Counted from the first letter of the stretch, positions 1 through 6,994 are shown. The stretch is DNA of 13,559 nucleotides from Microcaldota archaeon (GCA_016177165.1 JACOVT010000046.1:1-13559); one strand, 5' to 3'. The notes: generated by a model not told the origin, from the letters alone. Numbers and translations: made by a program.

Positions 1-1
1 A

Positions 2-2119
2 AACACTGCCGGCCGCACTGCAGCAAGTTGTGGTGCGGTTGCCGTTGGCGGCGCTGTTGCGTGTGTTGTGGGTGCTGTTGGCCGGTTGCGGCTTGGCGGA
101 GCAATGGCAGTTGGAAGTGCTGCCGTTAGTGGCGCAAGCTCTGCAGGCCACGCGGTGGCTGATGGAGCCGGCAAGGCCGGGGGCTTCCTCGGGGGGGTGT
201 GGAACTTCCTGACTAAAAAGCATGACATTCCTTTCGCGAGCAAGCCGCCGTCCGAGCGCAACCTCATAATCGACACTGCGCTGGACTGGGGGCTGGGAAT
301 CTCGTACAACCCGCAGACAGCCCATTACCAGACTTCAATTCTCGACACCGCGATCAACGTTGTCTCTGTGCTGGGCGTGGGCCTGATAGCGAGGGGCGCT
401 GGCATCGGGCTGCGCAGCGCCGGCGCCGCAATACGCGCGCTGCCTGGCGGCGTGCGGGCCCTAGAGGTCGGGAGCCATCTGGCAAGGCCCGCGCTAGAGG
501 CAGCGGGCAAGCTCGCCCGGCCGGCCGCAGAATTGCTCGGCCACACGGGAGCAAGGCTGGGCGAGGCTACAGGACACGCGAAAGCGGCGCTCGGAGGAGC
601 AGCAAGGCGAGCATGGAACGGCTTCATAGACGTGGGTGGCAAGGCAGCATCAAAAGCCGGTCAAGGGGCGTCATGGCTCGGTTCAAAGGTCAGCTCTGGA
701 CTCGGTAGTCTGGTGCAGCGTGGCGGCCAGAAAGCCGCCGGTGCGGTAAACAGCGCAAAAGAAGTAGCGTTGTGGTCGTTCGAGCAAGGCGTGCAGCGGG
801 TTCCCGACAATTTCGCGAAGGACGTCGTGCGCGTTGGGGCTGGAGAGCTGAAGCCTTGGCTCAACTTCGCAAAGCGCGAGGCCGAAACATTAGGGGTCAA
901 GATAGAGCCAAGCGTGCACTTCTTGCAAAACATTGGCCAGCACGGAACCGATCTGGCGCTCACTATGCCAAAGCACGGCTTCATCGGCCTCAGCAGCGAC
1001 CTGTTGAAAGGAGGCGTTCAACAAGGCGCAAAGCTGGTAACAAAAGCCGACATTCCACAGCTGATAGAGCACGAAATAACCCATCAGGGATTACGACAAG
1101 GCGCCCCTAAAGTGTGGGAGCCAATCAGCAAGCTGACACAGCCAGCCAAGGAACTAATACTAGAAAACAAAATGCTCAACGAAAAAGTGACCGATATCAT
1201 CACATCCATCAGGGACCCGAAGGTGGCAAAACTCGCAATAGACGTCAGCAAGTACGCCAACCCGGGAAAGGCGTTCGCTGCCACTGATGAAGTAATAAGG
1301 TACGGCCAAAAGCTCGCAACTACAAACCCCAGTCCGATCCTAAGAGATGCCGGCAAGTCGCTCGCTTCTGGCTTCCAAGCATTAAAGGACACCGCGGTGA
1401 AGTCCAACACCCTGCTGCCTGCCATCCTGCCGCTGCCTGCGTTGAGCTTGCTAAACCCGCCAAAGACGCAGGCGCCTGCCCCTCTACCGCAAGCGAAGCA
1501 GCCCGCGCAAGAACAGAAGCAATCGTTGCTTTCAAGCGTCACATCCGGAGTCAAGTCAGCCCTGTCGGGAGTCAAGTCAGCCCTGTCGGGAGTTGGGTCA
1601 GCCCTGTCGAGCTTGATTAGAATCCCAAAGCCGCAGCCAGCGCCGCAGCCCAGTCCGGTTCCATCATACACCCCCGTAGCCCAGCAGGCTGCAAAACAAA
1701 CAACTTCCCCAAACCAGCAAAGCTACTCACCAATAAACCAGCAAGCTGCCAAGCCGACCACCTCGCCATCCATTAGCTACTCGCCAGTCTCGCAACAGGC
1801 CGCCAAGCCCACAGCCACACAGCCGGCCGCTAAGCCTGCCCCACCACAACCCGCGCCGCCTAAACCCACGCCAGCCTACCAGTCACAACCCAAGCCCGCG
1901 CCTCAACAATCACCACCAAAGCCGAGCGCCCCGGCGCCCAGAGCGCCCGCTCCAGTGTCAAGGCCTGCGCCAGCTCCGGCGCCCAGAGCGCCCGCTCCAG
2001 TGTCAAGGCCTGCGCCAGCTCCAACACCCAGAGCAGCGCCAGCGCCTAGCAACGGAAATCGCGGGGGCGGATCAAATGGGGGTGGATCAAAGGGTGGCGG
2101 GTCAAAGGGTAGAAGATAG
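2..2119 (+). CDS. Large Ala/Gly/Pro-rich protein with HEITH metalloprotease-like motif (5' partial)
   Basis: The frame is open to the first base, so the gene probably begins upstream; an internal GTG at 68 is the first start codon seen. The visible N-terminus is a Gly/Ala/Val-rich stretch that may be membrane-associated, followed by hydrophobic and Ala-rich helices. At bases 1070-1084 lies HEITH, preceded by a hydrophobic segment (FIGLSSDLL) and followed about 70 residues later by ATDEVIRYG, whose Glu (bases 1289-1291) could be a third zinc ligand. This resembles M48-like gluzincins (HExxH plus a distal Glu), but the match is by motif only. The C-terminal third is low complexity: three GVKSALS-type repeats, QQAAK-containing repeats, a Pro/Ala-rich stretch with two identical 15-residue units, and a GGGS-rich basic tail. 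It may be a surface or envelope-linked protein with a long flexible arm. The true substrate and family are unknown. Confidence 0.75.
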   Translation, partial: NTAGRTAASCGAVAVGGAVACVVGAVGRLRLGGAMAVGSAAVSGASSAGHAVADGAGKAGGFLGGVWNFLTKKHDIPFASKPPSERNLIIDTALDWGLGISYNPQTAHYQTSILDTAINVVSVLGVGLIARGAGIGLRSAGAAIRALPGGVRALEVGSHLARPALEAAGKLARPAAELLGHTGARLGEATGHAKAALGGAARRAWNGFIDVGGKAASKAGQGASWLGSKVSSGLGSLVQRGGQKAAGAVNSAKEVALWSFEQGVQRVPDNFAKDVVRVGAGELKPWLNFAKREAETLGVKIEPSVHFLQNIGQHGTDLALTMPKHGFIGLSSDLLKGGVQQGAKLVTKADIPQLIEHEITHQGLRQGAPKVWEPISKLTQPAKELILENKMLNEKVTDIITSIRDPKVAKLAIDVSKYANPGKAFAATDEVIRYGQKLATTNPSPILRDAGKSLASGFQALKDTAVKSNTLLPAILPLPALSLLNPPKTQAPAPLPQAKQPAQEQKQSLLSSVTSGVKSALSGVKSALSGVGSALSSLIRIPKPQPAPQPSPVPSYTPVAQQAAKQTTSPNQQSYSPINQQAAKPTTSPSISYSPVSQQAAKPTATQPAAKPAPPQPAPPKPTPAYQSQPKPAPQQSPPKPSAPAPRAPAPVSRPAPAPAPRAPAPVSRPAPAPTPRAAPAPSNGNRGGGSNGGGSKGGGSKGRR
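1547..1609 (+). repeat. Three tandem 21-bp repeats (GVKSALS-type units)
   Basis: Units at 1547-1567 and 1568-1588 are identical and 1589-1609 is a close variant. They encode GVKSALS, GVKSALS and GVGSALS, amphipathic heptads inside the large protein just before its proline-rich tail. Confidence 0.9.
1931..2020 (+). repeat. Perfect 45-bp tandem duplication
   Basis: Bases 1931-1975 and 1976-2020 are identical, encoding PAPRAPAPVSRPAPA twice. A third diverged partial copy follows from 2021. Nucleotide identity, including third codon positions, implies recent duplication or slippage. Confidence 0.92.
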
Positions 2120-2151
2120 TATTAATTAAGAGTGCCGGCCCTCACTTGCTC

Positions 2152-2547
2152 ATGCGGCCAACCAAAGACCCTGCGTACAGGCTGCTCAACGACCCGGAAT
2201 ACCGCATAGAGAACGCCATCAACGGCCTCTACCAAGGACTTAACTGGTCCCCAGCGGTAGAGCGCGAGGCAAAACTTGCCGCAGTGAAAGAACGCATAAA
2301 CGCCAAGGCAATAGCAGCTGAAATCAGGCACCGCAGGCTCAGGCTCTCTGAACACCAGCTTCTTACAATAGTGGCATCAATAGACTTTCTCACAAAACAA
2401 GCGCCCTACTCGAGCCAGCTCTTTGACGCAGCCCTCTCATTCGCGCGCGGAAAGCCACCCACCACGCGCGAGCCGGCCTTGATGTTGGAGTACGGGCGCG
2501 ATGATATACTCAAACGCGTCGATTTTGCCGAAAACTGCCGCGTGTAA
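2152..2547 (+). CDS. Hypothetical protein, 131 aa, downstream of the large repeat protein
   Basis: I do not recognise this family. It starts 32 bp after the stop of the large repeat protein on the same strand, so the two are probably co-transcribed. ATG 2152 is preferred over an in-frame TTG at 2146; no clear Shine-Dalgarno site precedes either. The product is soluble-looking, charged and mostly helical, with an N-terminal DPAYRLLNDPEYR segment, an Ala/Lys/Glu-rich middle and a hydrophobic helix around residues 68-81 (LLTIVASIDFL). No membrane segment, signal peptide or metal motif is visible. Being next to the HEITH protein, it could be a partner of that protein, but this is inference. Confidence 0.6.
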   Translation: MRPTKDPAYRLLNDPEYRIENAINGLYQGLNWSPAVEREAKLAAVKERINAKAIAAEIRHRRLRLSEHQLLTIVASIDFLTKQAPYSSQLFDAALSFARGKPPTTREPALMLEYGRDDILKRVDFAENCRV

Positions 2548-2603
2548 CCCTAAACAACCGCGCGGAGTTAAAACCAGAATTAACTCAGATCGGTTGGGAA
2601 ACG

Positions 2604-2610
2604 CTTAAAG
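2604..2610 (+). promoter_or_regulatory. TATA box of the DUF4258-NYN operon
   Basis: CTTAAAG is centred about 27 bp before the GTG at 2634, the archaeal TATA-to-start distance, which supports a leaderless mRNA and that GTG as start. Confidence 0.5.
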
Positions 2611-2633
2611 CCGCCCTGCATGATTGTTTCGGC

Positions 2634-2867
2634 GTGCACATTGTTTTCACAGAACACGCGAAGCGCGATCTCCGCGCCCAGCGAGTGCCGTTCGAGAGCG
2701 CCATCGCGACAGTCCTGCAGCCCGACCATAAGGCAATAAAGCAAGGAAATGTACACGCGACCCGAAAACTGACCATTGGAAAATCTGTGTTCCTCATCCG
2801 CGTAACCCACACACAGGATACGGAGACCCAAAGCGTTCTCTGCATCTCCAAGCGGCGGTTGGGATGA
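2634..2867 (+). CDS. DUF4258-like small protein (toxin-like, RelE/BrnT-type size)
   Basis: This 77-residue basic protein begins MHIVFTEHAKRDL and ends with a beta-strand-like VLCISKRR. That layout, an N-terminal strand plus a TEHA helix, a middle helix with a PDH turn, then two or three strands, resembles DUF4258-type proteins, many of which occur in toxin-antitoxin-like loci. The GTG start is supported by a TATA box about 27 bp upstream and the absence of an in-frame ATG. Its stop overlaps the next start (ATGA at 2864-2867), so it is translationally coupled to the NYN nuclease gene. No canonical antitoxin lies beside it. Assignment is by shape and short motifs; a divergent RelE-fold RNase or an RNA-binding partner of the NYN protein are both possible. 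Confidence 0.62.
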   Translation: MHIVFTEHAKRDLRAQRVPFESAIATVLQPDHKAIKQGNVHATRKLTIGKSVFLIRVTHTQDTETQSVLCISKRRLG

Positions 2868-3406
2868 GCGAGCGCGTGGCGATCTTCATCGACGGCAGCA
2901 ACTTATATCATGGGCTGAAGGAAACCTTTAACATAAGCGACACGCGAGTAGACTTCAACAAACTTATGGAACTTTTGAAGCAAAACAGAACACTGGTTGG
3001 AGCTTACTACTATAACGCATCACTAGACATAACAAGAAATGAACAAGCATATTGGAAACAGCAAAGCTTCTTCTCTAAGCTTAAGGCAATACCTGGATTT
3101 AATGTTGTTGTGTGTCACATGAGGAAAACTAGATTGCAAGACGGCAGCGTAAGATATGAAATAAAGGGAGATGACATTAATTTAGCTGTCGATATGCTTT
3201 CGCTTGCTTACGAAAACAAGTATGATGCGGCAATCCTTGTTAGTGGGGATGGCGACTTCGTACCGCTGGTTGAACGCGTTAGATCCTTGGGAAAGAATGT
3301 AACGATTGCCTGCTTCTATAGAGGTAGATCACCACGCCTTCTAGAATCATGTAATAATTGTCTGGTGTTGGATTCAATCCTAAAAGAACACTTAGTTAGA
3401 AAGTAA
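2864..3406 (+). CDS. NYN domain protein (LabA/DUF88-like, PIN-fold ribonuclease)
   Basis: This 180-residue protein has the NYN/PIN-like acidic motifs in order: IFIDGSN (Asp10), GDDINLAVDML (Asp103, Asp104 and Asp110) and LVSGDGDF (Asp129, Asp131). These would bind metal for RNA cleavage, as in LabA/DUF88 and NYN proteins generally. Length fits a stand-alone domain, with no extra C-terminal module. The ATG overlaps the stop of the DUF4258-like gene. From about base 2920 the gene is noticeably more AT-rich than its neighbours, suggesting horizontal acquisition. It is followed directly by three hairpin repeats that could be its 3' UTR, an associated RNA or its target. NYN family membership is confident; the RNA substrate is unknown. 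Confidence 0.88.
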   Translation: MSERVAIFIDGSNLYHGLKETFNISDTRVDFNKLMELLKQNRTLVGAYYYNASLDITRNEQAYWKQQSFFSKLKAIPGFNVVVCHMRKTRLQDGSVRYEIKGDDINLAVDMLSLAYENKYDAAILVSGDGDFVPLVERVRSLGKNVTIACFYRGRSPRLLESCNNCLVLDSILKEHLVRK

Positions 3407-3412
3407 GCGAAA

Positions 3413-3655
3413 GGTCCGGTATTGCCATGGATTTCTCCAGGACCATACCGGCGTGGATATTACTAAGATCTGTTTTAACTTGTTTATAATAGTTCCGCAA
3501 GCAAGAGGTCCAGTATTGCCTCGGTCGCCCGAGACCATACTGGCGTCGTTATTACTAAGATTTGCTTTAACTTGTTTATAATCGTTTCGCAAGAAGCAGA
3601 AGGTCCGGTATTGCCTGGGTTGCCCCAAACCATGCCGGGGGCGATATTAATTACT
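3413..3655 (+). repeat. Three tandem ~94-bp repeats, each with a covarying hairpin
   Basis: Units begin with GGTCC at 3413, 3507 and 3602 (spacing 94 and 95 bp; the third is truncated or diverged after about 3655). Each carries a long hairpin: 3416-3451, 3510-3543 and 3605-3638. Outer stems are CCGGTAT/ATACCGG, CCAGTAT/ATACTGG and CCGGTAT/ATGCCGG. Inner stems are TGGA/TCCA, CTCGG/CCGAG and TGGG/CCCA around 4-nt loops. The stems change in a pairing-preserving way while the linkers stay conserved. The linkers of the first two units contain TTTATAA, a TATA-box-like sequence at 3483-3489 and 3577-3583, about 22-24 bp before the next unit. They could encode tandem small structured RNAs or be a 3' UTR structure, a palindromic mobile element or a protein-binding array. 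Confidence 0.85.
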
Positions 3656-3689
3656 ATTCAGCGGCCCAACTTTATAAGCTTAACTTAAT

Positions 3690-4637
3690 TCAGTCCACCA
3701 CGTTTGCCGGCTTCCCGGCCAGGAAGTTCTCGATGTTCGAGACGAAGATCTCCTGCTTGTTGCGCGTGGCCTCTTGAGTGGTGTAGCCGATCGGCGGGTA
3801 GATGACGCAGTTCTTGCGCGCCTGCAACATCTTCAACTGCTCTGGAGAGAGCTCGTCCGAATGGTCCATGACGTAAGTCAGGTCGCCTTCCGCGAGGCGC
3901 TTGTCCAGCGCATTGAGGTCGACGAGTTCGTTCGGCGCCAAGTTTACCAAGAGCGCGCCGCTCTTCAGCTTGTTCAGGCGTGCCTCGTTCAGCAGGCTTT
4001 CAGTGCCCTTTGCAAGTGCCGCGTGCAGGGAAACAATCTCGCATTCACTTACGAGCTTGTCCAGCTCTGCAAACTTGACTCCTTTGCTTTCGAGGTCAGG
4101 TTTTCTGTTCCTCGACCAGTAACAAACATCAGCCCCGAAAGCCCGCGCGATCTCTGCCACGCGCGAACCTATTCGGCCAGCGCCGACCACGCCGAATTTC
4201 TTTCCCGCGATCTCGCGCGTGCTAAAGAAAGAAGACTCGGAGACGTCGCCGCTGGCTACTTGCTGGAGCGCCCCACCCAACTCGCGGAATCTCTCTAGAA
4301 CAACAGCAAAAACCAGCTCGGCAACAGCCTCTGTGGCATAGCCGGGCACGTTTGAGACGACTATTCCTTTCCTTTTTGCGTGCCCGACGTCAATGTTGCC
4401 GTAGCCGGTTGCGAGCGCCCCGATATACTTCAGCTGCGGCGCAGAATCGATAACTCCTGCGTCAACCTTTGGGAGGAACTGCATCAGCAGGCAATCGGCG
4501 TCATTGACTTCTTCGGTGAGCTTGGAGCTGTCCTTTGGCAGCGAGACAAACTTTTCTCCAAGCGACTTGACGCTCGCCCAGTTTTCCTGCGACAGCTTGT
4601 CCTGCCCCACCAGAGAGAGTATCTTCCTAAACTTCAC
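3690..4637 (-). CDS. D-isomer 2-hydroxyacid dehydrogenase-family protein with altered active site
   Basis: A 315-residue, full-length D-2-hydroxyacid dehydrogenase fold: an N-terminal catalytic-domain lobe, then a Rossmann domain with VVGAGRIGSRV (GxGxxG at 152-157). It keeps ATGYGNIDV and VPGYATEAVAE, typical of the family. The usual NxxRG Arg is replaced by Pro (NLAPNELVD, Pro235), and the His of TPH is replaced by Pro in YPPIGYTT (Pro282). An acidic DELSPE segment (261-266) lies near the position of the catalytic Glu. NAD(H) binding is likely; classical hydride-transfer catalysis on 2-hydroxyacids is doubtful. The GTG start is supported by a TATA box about 26 bp upstream, which it shares with the divergent phosphoribosyltransferase gene. 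Confidence 0.88.
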   Translation of the reverse strand: MKFRKILSLVGQDKLSQENWASVKSLGEKFVSLPKDSSKLTEEVNDADCLLMQFLPKVDAGVIDSAPQLKYIGALATGYGNIDVGHAKRKGIVVSNVPGYATEAVAELVFAVVLERFRELGGALQQVASGDVSESSFFSTREIAGKKFGVVGAGRIGSRVAEIARAFGADVCYWSRNRKPDLESKGVKFAELDKLVSECEIVSLHAALAKGTESLLNEARLNKLKSGALLVNLAPNELVDLNALDKRLAEGDLTYVMDHSDELSPEQLKMLQARKNCVIYPPIGYTTQEATRNKQEIFVSNIENFLAGKPANVVD

Positions 4638-4657
4638 ACTAGGGTTTGGCTTCCATT

Positions 4658-4666
4658 GTTTTAAAC
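4658..4666. promoter_or_regulatory. Shared palindromic TATA box for two divergent leaderless genes
   Basis: The core TTTAAA (4660-4665) reads the same on both strands. Its centre is 26.5 bp from the ATG at 4689 (plus) and 25.5 bp from the GTG at 4637 (minus), so one TATA element could set both starts. Confidence 0.65.
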
Positions 4667-4688
4667 CCTTACTTCGTTCTCCAAATCA

Positions 4689-5312
4689 ATGTTCCTCAAC
4701 CGCGTTGACGCCGGCAAGAAGCTCGCCCGAGAGTTGAAGAAGCTCAAGCTTTCCAATGTGATAGTGCTGGGAGTGCCTCGCGGCGGCGTTGTCCCGGCGG
4801 CAGAAGTGGCAAGAGAGCTGAAAGCGCCTCTGACAGTTGTCGTCGCCCGCAAGGTCGGCGCGCCCGGCCAGCCAGAGTTCGCTGCAGGGGCGGTAAGCGA
4901 GAACGGGATCGTGGTGCTGAACGAGTTTGCTGGCAATTTCGGCGACTACATCGCGCGTGTTGTGCGGGAAAAACAGAAAGAGGTCGCTGAGCGCGTCAAG
5001 CTGTTCCGCGGGGGGAAGCCGCTGCCCTCGCTGAGGAACAAAACAGTGGTTATTGTTGATGACGGCATTGCTACTGGCGCTTCGACCCGTGCGGCCGTGC
5101 TGGCTGTGAAGAAACTAGAACCGAAAAGGCTCGTGCTGGCCGTGCCTGTTGCTCCTCCCGAAAGCGTGTCTGCGCTTCAAGGCGACTGCGAAGTCGTCTG
5201 CCTCGTGCAGGACCCCGGCTTTGCGGCGGTGGGCCAATACTATTCCGACTTTCGCGAGGTTACGGACGGGGAGGTTGTTGGTCTGCTTGCCCGTCTTGTT
5301 CGGCATCGCTAG
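4689..5312 (+). CDS. Predicted phosphoribosyltransferase (COG1926-like)
   Basis: A 207-residue type I phosphoribosyltransferase. The PRPP-binding signature VVIVDDGIATGAS spans residues 120-132, with Asp124 and Asp125 as the acidic pair. An N-terminal VPRGGVVPAAEVA loop (29-41) and the flexible-loop-like ARKVGAPGQPEFAAGAV (53-69) match the family of uncharacterised predicted phosphoribosyltransferases. The substrate base is not evident. The start is fixed by the divergent TATA box at 4660-4665, implying a leaderless message. Its 3' end overlaps the convergent TM2-type gene by 53 bp. It is not next to purine or pyrimidine genes here, so no pathway can be assigned. Confidence 0.9.
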   Translation: MFLNRVDAGKKLARELKKLKLSNVIVLGVPRGGVVPAAEVARELKAPLTVVVARKVGAPGQPEFAAGAVSENGIVVLNEFAGNFGDYIARVVREKQKEVAERVKLFRGGKPLPSLRNKTVVIVDDGIATGASTRAAVLAVKKLEPKRLVLAVPVAPPESVSALQGDCEVVCLVQDPGFAAVGQYYSDFREVTDGEVVGLLARLVRHR

Positions 5313-5655
5313 GCTCTGGCTTTGCCCGCAAATAATAGTACAATGGTATTCCGATGCCTGCGAGCGCGTTGGCAAAGTGTATCAGTATTGCCTGCGATGA
5401 GGTGATTGCCTTTAACTGTATTGAGCCAACAATTACTACAGCTTCTACGGCAATCTGCAGCAGGCCTGCAAGCTTGCTGCCCGCGTAGATCGTCCCAAAG
5501 CCCGGGATGGTGAAAACGTTTAGTGCCAGTCCTGCTATCGCCCGCTGCCTGCGTGTCTTTGGGTTCTGGACAGTACCTGCCTTTGTAATGTCTGGAAAGT
5601 CGGGCGCGTGGATTGGCTTGGCTGCCCCAGTTCGCGGTTGCTGCTGTTCTTCCAT
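5260..5655 (-). CDS. TM2-domain-like small membrane protein
   Basis: The 131-residue product has a polar Gln/Pro-rich N-terminus, a basic NPKTRRQR stretch, three hydrophobic segments (about 39-56, 62-80, 88-108) and a polar Pro/Gln-rich C-terminal tail. The IPGFGTIYAGSKLAGLLQ segment resembles the TM2 domain core (PGxGxxYxG). A TATA-like TTTTTAA (minus strand, centred near 5684) lies about 29 bp before the ATG and supports this start. The 3' end overlaps the phosphoribosyltransferase gene on the other strand. It lies downstream of ftsZ on the same strand, but its own TATA box and the 125-bp gap argue for separate transcription. The molecular role is unknown. Confidence 0.75.
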   Translation of the reverse strand: MEEQQQPRTGAAKPIHAPDFPDITKAGTVQNPKTRRQRAIAGLALNVFTIPGFGTIYAGSKLAGLLQIAVEAVVIVGSIQLKAITSSQAILIHFANALAGIGIPLYYYLRAKPEPSDAEQDGQADQQPPRP

Positions 5656-5693
5656 TGGTTGCGTAGTTGTAGTTTGAAGTTAAAAATAGTTAT

Positions 5694-5717
5694 GCGCGCC
5701 CTTAAAACCGGGCGCGC
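5694..5717. terminator. GC-rich hairpin between ftsZ and the TM2-type gene
   Basis: A perfect 8-bp stem, GCGCGCCC/GGGCGCGC, encloses the 8-nt loop TTAAAACC. On the minus strand it is followed by an ATAACTATTTTT stretch, so it may end or process the ftsZ transcript; it also abuts the TM2 gene promoter. Archaea often terminate on T-runs alone, so the role is tentative. Confidence 0.4.
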
Positions 5718-5780
5718 TTTGTTAGCAGGGGTTTCGTACGATTTCTCGGAGCTGGTATCAGCTTGTCTCTGTGGGTGGCC

Positions 5781-6866
5781 CTACTTGAGGTAGCTGATTC
5801 CCAGGTTCATGTCCAGTTCGCGTTCGCTCCTTTCGGTTGCCGACAAGGATTCGCTCATCGGTCCTTTGATGTTGGGGGATCGGACGCCGGTCATGATTGC
5901 TATCACTTCGACCTTGCCCTCGTACTCCGGGATGATGCGTGCGCCCCAGATGACGGTCGCGCCGGGGTCGATTGCCTCGGTGAGTTTTTCGCCTATCTGG
6001 TTGGCTTCTCCCAGTGTCAGGTCGGGCCCTCCGGTTATGTGGATGAGCGCGCCCTTTGCGCCCGCGTAGTCGACGTCGAGCAGCGAGTTCTTGAGCGTGT
6101 CCTCGACCACTTCTTCAACGCGCTGGTGTCCTTTTGACTCGCCCACGCTGATTACGGAGACTCCGCCTTGGGTCATTACCGCGCGCACGTCCATGTAGTC
6201 CAGGTTGATGAGGGATGGCGTGGTGATTGTTTCCGTAATCCCTTTGACTGCGCGTGCGATTACTTCGTCAGCCACGCTGAACGCCTGCTCGATTGGCAGG
6301 TTCGGCACGAGCTCCACGAGGCGGTTGTTGTCGATTATGATGACCGTGTCCGCCACGCGTCGCAGCTTGTTCAATCCTTCGTCCGCTTTCAGCAGTCTTG
6401 CGCGTTCTAGGCGGAACGGGTAAGTGACCATCGCGATGACGATCGCTCCCTGCTCCTTTGCCACGTCTGCGACTATCGGGCCCGCTCCGGTCCCTGTGCC
6501 GCCGCCCAGTCCTGCGGTCAGGAACAGCAGGTCTGTGCCGTCCAAGATCTGGGACAGCGCCGCGCGCGATACTTCCGCGGCTTTCGCGCCTACTTCCGGG
6601 TAGCCGCCAGCTCCCAGTCCCCTAGTCACGCTCTGCCCTATCAAGACCTTCTTGACAGAATCGTGGACTAGTGTCAGGTGTTGCTTGTCAGTGTTTAGGG
6701 CGATAAGCTCTGCGCCTTGCACCCCAGAACGAGCAATCCTGTTTACGGAGTTGTTTCCAGCACCCCCGACGCCTACTACGACGATTTTCGGCCCGTCGAT
6801 GAGCCTCGGTTCTTTAACCGGCTTCTTTTGGTCCAATGAGACCGCGTTTCTAACAATACTTTCCAT
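5781..6866 (-). CDS. ftsZ: Cell division protein FtsZ
   Basis: The tubulin-like GTPase that polymerises into the division ring. The 361-residue sequence shows the N-terminal VVGVGGAGNNSVNRI nucleotide-binding motif (31-44), the tubulin signature GGGTGTG at 121-127, and the T7-loop NLDYMDVRA (221-229) with Asn221, Asp223 and Asp226 for GTP hydrolysis. A polar linker ends in DMNLGISYLK, a likely C-terminal peptide for membrane tethers. It starts at ATG with AGGTGA about 4 nt upstream, and a TATA-like TTTTTATA (minus strand, 6902-6909) about 40 bp before the ATG. It is therefore one of the few first genes here with a real leader and Shine-Dalgarno site. No other division gene is adjacent. Which archaeal FtsZ paralogue it is cannot be settled by eye. 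Confidence 0.97.
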   Translation of the reverse strand: MESIVRNAVSLDQKKPVKEPRLIDGPKIVVVGVGGAGNNSVNRIARSGVQGAELIALNTDKQHLTLVHDSVKKVLIGQSVTRGLGAGGYPEVGAKAAEVSRAALSQILDGTDLLFLTAGLGGGTGTGAGPIVADVAKEQGAIVIAMVTYPFRLERARLLKADEGLNKLRRVADTVIIIDNNRLVELVPNLPIEQAFSVADEVIARAVKGITETITTPSLINLDYMDVRAVMTQGGVSVISVGESKGHQRVEEVVEDTLKNSLLDVDYAGAKGALIHITGGPDLTLGEANQIGEKLTEAIDPGATVIWGARIIPEYEGKVEVIAIMTGVRSPNIKGPMSESLSATERSERELDMNLGISYLK

Positions 6867-6901
6867 GACGTCACCTCTAGGGCTTTAAAAACCAAATCGA
6901 G

Positions 6902-6909
6902 TATAAAAA
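6902..6909 (-). promoter_or_regulatory. TATA box of ftsZ
   Basis: TTTTTATA on the minus strand is centred about 39 bp upstream of the ATG. It places the transcript start near 6879, just before the AGGTGA ribosome-binding site (within 6869-6877). Confidence 0.5.
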
Positions 6910-6929
6910 CCTTTTTATTGCCTCGATAC

Positions 6930-6973
6930 AGCGCGTGCTAGTGCGCTAAGACGCGCTATACTACTATAGCGCG
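6930..6973. promoter_or_regulatory. Pair of dyads between ftsZ and the methyltransferase gene
   Basis: A 9-bp perfect inverted repeat CGCGCTATA/TATAGCGCG with a 4-nt centre (CTAC) lies at 6952-6973. A second dyad AGCGC/GCGCT lies at 6930-6947. Both fall upstream of two divergent genes and could be operator sites or a hairpin; function is unproven. Confidence 0.45.
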
Positions 6974-6994
6974 CGATACGGGGTAAAAAGCCGA

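Noticed and set aside
1084..1671. A 195-residue minus-strand open frame
   Set aside because: It lies antisense to the large protein and mirrors its repeats (DRADLTPD).
3392..3628. A 78-residue minus-strand open frame in the repeats
   Set aside because: Its repeated peptide is only the hairpin repeat read in frame; no start signal or coding pattern.
3413..3655. CRISPR array
   Set aside because: Units are about 94 bp with conserved 'spacers' and hairpins; there are no unique spacers and no cas genes nearby.
4661..4936. A 91-residue minus-strand open frame over the phosphoribosyltransferase
   Set aside because: Shadow of a confident coding gene with no promoter of its own.
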